This document shows, piece by piece, positions 7,822 to 11,562 of a stretch of 11,562 bases of DNA. Location of the stretch: positions 1 through 11,562 of the forward strand of contig JAJYSI010000053.1 of NCBI GenBank assembly GCA_021793635.1. The letters are read 5' to 3'. The translations under genes and the position numbers were made by a program. A model generated the notes under the pieces. It made no database searches and was not told where the DNA came from. It worked only from the letters and a program-made list of their open reading frames with translations. The stretch comes from Bacteroidota bacterium. Lineage in GTDB: Bacteria; Bacteroidota; Ignavibacteria; Ignavibacteriales; Ignavibacteriaceae. Positions within the stretch are counted from its first letter, which is position 1, and the number at the start of each line of letters is the position of its first letter.

Positions 7822-7920
7822 CTATAGCCCGTTTCCCTACGCTGGTATTATCCAGATCAGGTTCTAGGGTTTGTTCTCAGTCATCACGATTAACTCGGGA
7901 CAACACCCCTAACAGCTTAT
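7822..7920 (-). promoter_or_regulatory. TPP (thiamine diphosphate) riboswitch
   Basis: The minus strand carries the conserved TPP aptamer (THI element) in order: AGGGGTG (7910-7904), CTGAGA (7880-7875), AACCC (7871-7867), then GAACCTGATCTGG (7864-7852) and TAATACCAGCG (7850-7840), followed by TAGGGAA (7839-7833). These are the P2/J2-3 pyrimidine-sensing and P4/P5 pyrophosphate-sensing parts. P1 can form between AAGCTGTT (7917-7910) and AACGGGCT (7833-7826), with one wobble pair and one bulge. The exact outer limits are estimated. The intrinsic terminator downstream makes this a transcriptional OFF switch: TPP binding stabilises P1, frees the terminator arm, and stops transcription before the receptor, thiamine pyrophosphokinase and SSS permease genes. 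Confidence 0.95.
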
Positions 7921-7922
7921 GG

Positions 7923-7928
7923 TTTATA
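7923..7928 (-). promoter_or_regulatory. possible -10 box of the thiamine operon
   Basis: TATAAA on the minus strand lies about seven bases before the expected 5' end of riboswitch stem P1, so a start near 7916 would begin the RNA right at the aptamer. No good -35 box is seen at the usual distance (AT-rich only), so this is a weak call resting mainly on position. Confidence 0.35.
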
Positions 7929-7987
7929 ATTGATTTGTTATTTAAATTTATCGGGTTTCAAACTCCGTTAATATTCGTTAATTACTG

Positions 7988-10816
7988 CTATTCGAGTCTT
8001 ATTTTTTGTCCGATTTTTATTTCATTACCTGCAATTTTATTTAGCGATTTTAATTCATTAACCGAAAGACCATAACTTTTAGCAATTGAATAAAGTGACT
8101 CACCGCGGGTTACTTTATGAAATTTCGGGGCTCTTTTTGAAACCTCTTTACGATGGCTAAGTTCTCTCTTTGATGATACTTTCGCAATTTTTAATGTTTC
8201 TCCGGCAGTGATTTCACTTCCTTTGATACCATTCATTTTCTTAAGGTTTTTAACAGGAACATGATACTTTTCCGCAATCCTTCCAATTGTATCGCCTTTT
8301 CTAATCTTATAACTTTCAATATTAGAAGTAAAGCTGCTGTTATTTGGAATATCATTTACATCTGCATCAGAATAAATTTTCAATCGCTTGCCTGCAACAA
8401 TCTTATTGCTTCTTAATCCGTTCCACTTTCTGATATTTGAAATCGGTACTTTAAATTTATCCGCAATTTCACCTATGGCATCACCCCGTTTTACAGTATA
8501 GTAGTTAATATTTGCGGAAGTTTTATACGTGTTATCACCAAGAGAGGAGATGTGGTTATTTGTATATATTTTAACGAATTGGCCAGCAGTCAGTCTATTA
8601 CCAACGATATGGTTCCATCTTTTTATAGCAACTGAAGGAACTCCAAATTTGACTGAAAGCTCACTTAAACTTTCGCCTCTTTTTACTTTGTATCGGAAAA
8701 CTGAAGTTTTGTTAAAAGCAGCTTCTTCACTTTCCGCAACATAATTTAGTGAGTGGTCTGTGTAAATTTTTAATTCCTTACCAGCAACAATCTTATTGCC
8801 GGGAATATTATTCCAATCACGTAATGCATTAACGTCAACACCAAACCTTACTGCGATTGAATATAGACTTTCGCCTCTTCTAACTTTGTGATAAATCCAT
8901 TCTTTATCAGCTTTAACAACCGCTGATTTCAGAGAAGACTTTTCAAGTGATGTTTGGTTATCGAGACTTGCATAAAAATCTTTTTTATCTGTAGGTACAT
9001 AGATTACTAAATTTTGCCCAACAACAATACTTCTTGTATAAGAGATGTTATTCCAGTTTCTTATATCGCTCACTCTTGTATTAAAAAGATCGGCAATACC
9101 AAGAAGATTATCGTTTTTCTTTACCTTATAATTCACGGGAGATAATCCCTCTGTCGTTACCGGTGCATTTTTAGCTACCTCAGTTTCGCTTGTGTTGTCA
9201 GTAGTATTTTCATCGTTGCCTGGTTGGACAACCATATTAGAGGCAACATTTTCAGACGACGAATCAATTTTTTCGCTCTTATTCAAAGCAATATATGGAG
9301 AAACATATTCATCGTTTGAATTATCCGCAGCTACCTCAGTTGCACTATTAGTTAAATTGTCTTCTGCGCTTTGTGTGTTTGTATTATATGCAACGTCAGA
9401 ATTTGAAAGACTTGTAATAGGAATTCTTAGTTTTACACCGCGATATAACCTCGTTCTTACAGAAATATTATTAGCATCCGCAAGTTCAAATTTAGAAACT
9501 CCGTAACGAGCTGCTATTCTTGTTAAAGTTTCACCTCTTCTAACAACATGTACAAGATAACTTCTCTTTGCGCTTTCAGGAATGTTAGTCATATTTGAAG
9601 CGAAAGATTCGGCAGAAAGTTTTGGAATGTTTAACGGATAACCACCCGGGAAATTCGCCGGTGTTGCCATCTGAGTTAGTTCAGGATTCATTTCCTGCAG
9701 TGTTTCCACGTCCACACCAGCAGATTTTGCAAGATAATTTAGATCAATACCTCCCTTTACATTATAAGTAGTGCAATCAAAAGGTTTATCAAGCGAAATA
9801 TTCGTGAATCCGTATTTAGCAGGATTCATTGCAATTAGGCTTACAGCAATAAATTGGGGGACATAGCTTCTTGTTTCTTTCGGAAGATACTCTTTTGCCG
9901 TCCAAAAATCATTTGCGCCAGCCCGGCTAACTGCTCTGGTTATTCTACCTTCACCTGCATTATATGCTGCTAAAACTAAATACCAGTCACCAAGATCATT
10001 ATATAAATCTTTTAAATGTCTTGCCGCAGCTATTGTTTCTTTTTGAGGGTCTCTTCTTTCGTCATAATAGAAGTCCGATTGAAGCCCGTATAAATGACCG
10101 GTAGATTTAATGAACTGCCATAGTCCAACAGCATTTGCCCAGGAACGTGCCGTCGGGTTAAGACCGCTTTCAACCATACTTAAATAAATTAGTTCCTTTG
10201 GAAGACCTTCCTTTTGGAAAATTTCTTTCATCATCGGGAAATATCTGCCTGATCTTTCAAGCCATAGCTGCATGTGGTCTCTACCACGTCCGGTAAAATA
10301 GTCTACCCATTGTTCAACATAAGAATTCATGACTAATGGGAAATCTGATTTTACTTCAACTTTTTTTGTCTCTCCGGATTTTGCAACGGGGGTACCCTTT
10401 ATTTCGGGTAAAGATTTTCCCATCCATTCTTCCAAAGCAGCGAAGGATACATTGCTAGGAAGTTCCGGTAGGCTATCTACATATTTTTTATAGTCATCAA
10501 TTATTGAGTTTTGAAGTTCAAGATAAGCTTCATTTTGTTCAATTCCGGGATAATAACTGAGGTTATTTATGATTCTTAGAGCCGACTCATAGTTTGCAAC
10601 AGTCTCTTTTGTACTGTTTTTTTCCTCTTTTGCTAAAGCAACCACGTAGTATTGGCGCGCTTGCTCTAACATTTCGGACACTATTCCAACTTTTTGAAGA
10701 CTATTATTTTCAGTTTTTGACTTTTCATCTTTTGCTATTTCTTTATTCGCAGTGCATGAGAAAAAGAGCATTGAAAATAAAGAGATAGCAAGAAACGCTA
10801 GAAATTTTTGTTTCAT
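7988..10816 (-). CDS. membrane-bound lytic transglycosylase D-like lipoprotein with seven LysM domains
   Basis: Lytic transglycosylases cut peptidoglycan between MurNAc and GlcNAc, leaving 1,6-anhydro ends. The N terminus is a lipoprotein signal ending 'MLFFSC' with Cys21 as the likely lipidated residue, so the enzyme is probably membrane-anchored and periplasmic. An MltD-type SLT domain spans about 187-330: '[17 protein letters not shown]' with catalytic Glu216, 'AVGLWQFI' (229-236) and 'LAAYNAGEG' (282-290). A degenerate LysM-like segment may lie near 350-397. Seven clear LysM domains follow at about 420-466, 562-608, 641-686, 708-752, 771-816, 834-878 and 898-942. The first two are split by a Ser/Thr/Asn-rich linker (467-560). 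E. coli MltD has far fewer LysM domains, so this one is unusually well equipped for wall binding. AGGAG lies five bases before the ATG, and the gene has its own promoter. Confidence 0.94.
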   Translation of the reverse strand: MKQKFLAFLAISLFSMLFFSCTANKEIAKDEKSKTENNSLQKVGIVSEMLEQARQYYVVALAKEEKNSTKETVANYESALRIINNLSYYPGIEQNEAYLELQNSIIDDYKKYVDSLPELPSNVSFAALEEWMGKSLPEIKGTPVAKSGETKKVEVKSDFPLVMNSYVEQWVDYFTGRGRDHMQLWLERSGRYFPMMKEIFQKEGLPKELIYLSMVESGLNPTARSWANAVGLWQFIKSTGHLYGLQSDFYYDERRDPQKETIAAARHLKDLYNDLGDWYLVLAAYNAGEGRITRAVSRAGANDFWTAKEYLPKETRSYVPQFIAVSLIAMNPAKYGFTNISLDKPFDCTTYNVKGGIDLNYLAKSAGVDVETLQEMNPELTQMATPANFPGGYPLNIPKLSAESFASNMTNIPESAKRSYLVHVVRRGETLTRIAARYGVSKFELADANNISVRTRLYRGVKLRIPITSLSNSDVAYNTNTQSAEDNLTNSATEVAADNSNDEYVSPYIALNKSEKIDSSSENVASNMVVQPGNDENTTDNTSETEVAKNAPVTTEGLSPVNYKVKKNDNLLGIADLFNTRVSDIRNWNNISYTRSIVVGQNLVIYVPTDKKDFYASLDNQTSLEKSSLKSAVVKADKEWIYHKVRRGESLYSIAVRFGVDVNALRDWNNIPGNKIVAGKELKIYTDHSLNYVAESEEAAFNKTSVFRYKVKRGESLSELSVKFGVPSVAIKRWNHIVGNRLTAGQFVKIYTNNHISSLGDNTYKTSANINYYTVKRGDAIGEIADKFKVPISNIRKWNGLRSNKIVAGKRLKIYSDADVNDIPNNSSFTSNIESYKIRKGDTIGRIAEKYHVPVKNLKKMNGIKGSEITAGETLKIAKVSSKRELSHRKEVSKRAPKFHKVTRGESLYSIAKSYGLSVNELKSLNKIAGNEIKIGQKIRLE

Positions 10817-10846
10817 GAATACTCCTATTTTTAAAATTTATAATCC

Positions 10847-10875
10847 AATATAACCCCTCTTTTTATATTTATCAA
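10847..10875 (-). promoter_or_regulatory. promoter of the MltD-like gene
   Basis: On the minus strand TTGATA (10875-10870) and TATATT (10852-10847) are exactly 17 bases apart, each five of six to the sigma70 consensus. Read in the Bacteroidota style, TATATTGG is one base from TAnnTTTG. Transcription would start near 10840, about 24 bases before the ATG. The promoter lies inside the open frame left behind the truncated vapC, which argues against that frame being a gene. Confidence 0.65.
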
Positions 10876-10951
10876 GTAAAAATTACATAAAGTAAGATAA
10901 TTATTAGTTTTACAATAAGTCGAAATCAATGAAAAATTTAGTCTATACGTT

Positions 10952-10967
10952 GTGGCTAAGGCGTAGC
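10952..10967 (+). repeat. short motif related to 11459-11477 on the other strand (copy A)
   Basis: GTGGCTAAGGCGTAGC lies just past the point where vapC similarity ends. A near copy, GTGGCTCAAGGCGACAGC, is on the minus strand at 11476-11459. The shared blocks are GTGGCT, AAGGCG and AGC with small gaps. In copy A, GGCTA and TAGCC can also pair as a small hairpin. The nature of the motif is unknown. Confidence 0.35.
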
Positions 10968-11015
10968 CCAGACCTTGAGTATTCTCGCTTAACCACCCAG
11001 AAGAATCAACCAAAT

Positions 11016-11222
11016 TCATAGCCTATCCTTCTCTCTAGCAATATTAGTATCAATACCCTTAAGAAAGCCACGCGCTTCTTTAATATTTTTGAGAAGGATA
11101 AATTCTATCCTTTCGCCAAATTGTAGAATTTGCATCTTTTGACCAGGTCTCAACTTTAATTTATTACGTATTTCTTTTGGTATTACAACTTGATACTTGG
11201 GTGATATTTTTACTGTCGTCAT
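11016..11222 (-). CDS. AbrB/SpoVT-type antitoxin (VapB/MazE-like), orphaned
   Basis: A 68-residue swapped-hairpin AbrB DNA-binding protein. The N-terminal half carries the domain pattern: 'TTVKISPKYQVVIPKEIRNKLKLRPGQKMQIL' followed by 'ERIEFILLK'. The C-terminal tail ('KEARGFLKGIDTNIAREKDRL') is the kind that grips a VapC toxin and blocks its active site. Such proteins also repress their own promoter. The stop codon overlaps the ATG of the vapC remnant (ATGA). GGAGG lies four bases before the ATG, a strong promoter lies further upstream, and an inverted repeat brackets that promoter. The frame is intact although its toxin is broken, so the protein may persist as a stand-alone regulator, as an antitoxin against related toxins elsewhere, or simply as a recent leftover. 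VapB versus MazE naming is not settled by sequence alone. Confidence 0.88.
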   Translation of the reverse strand: MTTVKISPKYQVVIPKEIRNKLKLRPGQKMQILQFGERIEFILLKNIKEARGFLKGIDTNIAREKDRL

Positions 11223-11243
11223 ATATCCTCCATAATTGTTTTA

Positions 11244-11286
11244 CGACAAATATATCGTTTATATTTATGCATATCAAATATTGTCG
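11244..11286. repeat. imperfect inverted repeat bracketing the antitoxin promoter, candidate operator
   Basis: CGACAAATAT (11244-11253) faces ATATTGTCG (11278-11286), whose reverse complement is CGACAATAT, so the arms differ by one extra A. One arm touches the -10 box and the other lies just upstream of the -35 box. That is where a self-repressing AbrB-type antitoxin would be expected to bind. Binding is inferred. Confidence 0.5.
11249..11277 (-). promoter_or_regulatory. promoter of the antitoxin gene
   Basis: On the minus strand TTGATA (11277-11272) and TATATT (11254-11249) are 17 bases apart, the same hexamers and spacing as at the mltD-like gene. It also fits the Bacteroidota pattern: TTTG, 20 bases, then TATATTTG, a full TAnnTTTG match. 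The start site would be near 11242, about 20 bases before the ATG, leaving room for GGAGG at 11231-11227. Confidence 0.7.
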
Positions 11287-11395
11287 ATAACGGTAATATG
11301 CCCAGAGAAACAAAGCCGCACTTGTTAATAATTTTTATAATTACAAAAAACTTTCATAGCACAACTACCTTGAACAAGATACTTAAAACAGCCTG

Positions 11396-11415
11396 CCCCG
11401 ACTTCCTTGTCGGGG
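11396..11415. repeat. GC-rich hairpin
   Basis: CCCCGAC and GTCGGGG form a perfect 7-bp stem around TTCCTT. It stands out against the AT-rich surroundings. Neither strand has a proper T-run directly after it, so it is not a typical intrinsic terminator. It may be a dispersed extragenic palindrome (REP-like), but copy number cannot be judged from one window. Confidence 0.45.
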
Positions 11416-11458
11416 GAACAACCAACTCTATATTTTCTAAAAAGCTGAATGCGAATAC

Positions 11459-11477
11459 GCTGTCGCCTTGAGCCACG
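11459..11477 (-). repeat. short motif related to 10952-10967 (copy B)
   Basis: The minus strand reads CGTGGCTCAAGGCGACAGC, the near copy of the motif at 10952-10967 in opposite orientation. It is followed by GCGTATTCGC, a three-base-pair mini hairpin, and flanked by AAAAAG and CTTTTT. Together the two copies bracket the antitoxin gene. Confidence 0.35.
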
Positions 11478-11486
11478 TTAGTCTTT

Positions 11487-11562
11487 TTAATTAATGACAT
11501 TGTTCTCTATTGATTCTGATTTAGCTATAATTTTGACACTTACTTGTTTCTTGCCATCATTG
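11487..11562 (-). CDS. possible 3' end of a gene running off the window
   Basis: One minus-strand frame is open from the window edge to a TAA at 11489-11487, ending 'VKIIAKSESIENNVIN'. With only 24 codons visible no family can be named, and a stretch this short could be open by chance. The antitoxin promoter lies about 200 bases downstream, which would suit a gene end here. Confidence 0.25.
   Translation of the reverse strand, partial: NDGKKQVSVKIIAKSESIENNVIN

Larger units (their letters stand above)
10831..11019 (-). pseudogene. truncated vapC-like PIN-domain toxin gene
   Basis: VapC toxins are PIN-domain ribonucleases of about 130 residues, blocked by the partner antitoxin. Here the frame begins 'MNLVDSSGWL', the usual VapC opening, which includes the first catalytic aspartate (Asp5). 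Its ATG overlaps the antitoxin stop codon as ATGA, the classic toxin-antitoxin arrangement. After about residue 10 (near base 10989) the similarity stops. The rest ('SENTQGLGYALATTYRLNF' and on to residue 62) has none of the later PIN acidic motifs and looks like chance reading of AT-rich intergenic DNA that also holds the mltD-like promoter. Most of the gene is therefore missing, and no other VapC fragment was found in the window. It should be inactive. The VapC assignment rests on ten residues plus context. Confidence 0.7.
11287..11486. other. non-coding stretch upstream of the antitoxin gene
   Basis: No convincing gene is seen here on either strand; frames are short and broken by stops. 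The stretch holds the GC-rich hairpin at 11396-11415 and copy B of the short motif at 11459-11477. No transposase remnant or terminal repeat was found. Confidence 0.5.

Noticed and set aside
8000..10000. Tandem DNA repeats or a CRISPR-like array
   Set aside because: The periodicity of about 135-200 bases comes from repeated LysM domains in the encoded protein; there are no identical short repeats with unique spacers.
10941..11010. Possible integron attC-like site (GCTTAAC, GTTAAGC and TCAAGG-like strings near the vapC break and again near 11459-11482)
   Set aside because: Neither place has a complete pair of outer core sites (RYYYAAC and GTTRRRY) joined by matching inner arms; one flank fits but the partner is missing. 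No integrase is in the window.
10831..11019. The 62-residue frame after the antitoxin as an intact small toxin
   Set aside because: Only the first ten residues resemble VapC; the remaining PIN acidic motifs are absent and the mltD-like promoter lies within the frame.

Overview
The window is AT-rich bacterial chromosome from the FCB (Bacteroidota/Ignavibacteriota/Chlorobi) side of the tree. Three things point there: a large TonB-dependent receptor with an N-terminal carboxypeptidase-regulatory-like domain; a seven-LysM MltD-type lipoprotein; and promoters that fit both the sigma70 pattern and the Bacteroidota TTTG/TAnnTTTG pattern. Several genes have strong AGGAGG-like ribosome binding sites, and two start at TTG. 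This resembles Ignavibacteria more than classical Bacteroidia, but the phylum assignment is an inference.

Region 1 (48-3279, + strand) is a tight run of housekeeping genes: smpB (trans-translation), tyrS (tyrosyl-tRNA synthetase, TTG start), a pyruvoyl-dependent arginine decarboxylase (agmatine/polyamine synthesis, TTG start) and a TerC/Alx-type membrane protein. The last three are separated by only 20 and 12 bases. The end of terC overlaps the end of the convergent transporter gene by 38 bases.

Region 2 (3242-7920, - strand) is the most informative part. It is a TPP-riboswitch-controlled thiamine salvage operon, read right to left: aptamer, intrinsic terminator with a visible antiterminator alternative, ribosome binding site, TonB-dependent outer-membrane receptor, thiamine pyrophosphokinase, and a sodium:solute symporter (SSS) family permease. 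The layout implies outer-membrane uptake of thiamine, import across the inner membrane by the SSS permease, and trapping as thiamine diphosphate, with TPP shutting the operon off by premature termination. The SSS protein sits where related bacteria usually carry the PnuC-like transporter PnuT.

Region 3 (7988-10816, - strand) encodes a 942-residue membrane-bound lytic transglycosylase D-like lipoprotein with seven LysM domains. A good promoter lies just upstream.

Region 4 (10831-11562) is accessory-like. It holds an AbrB/VapB antitoxin gene with its own promoter and an inverted-repeat operator candidate, followed in classic ATGA overlap by a vapC toxin gene that keeps only about its first ten codons. 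Beyond it lie a GC-rich hairpin, two related short motifs on opposite strands either side of the antitoxin gene, and possibly the 3' end of another gene at the window edge. No CRISPR array, tRNA, rRNA, transposase or integrase was seen.
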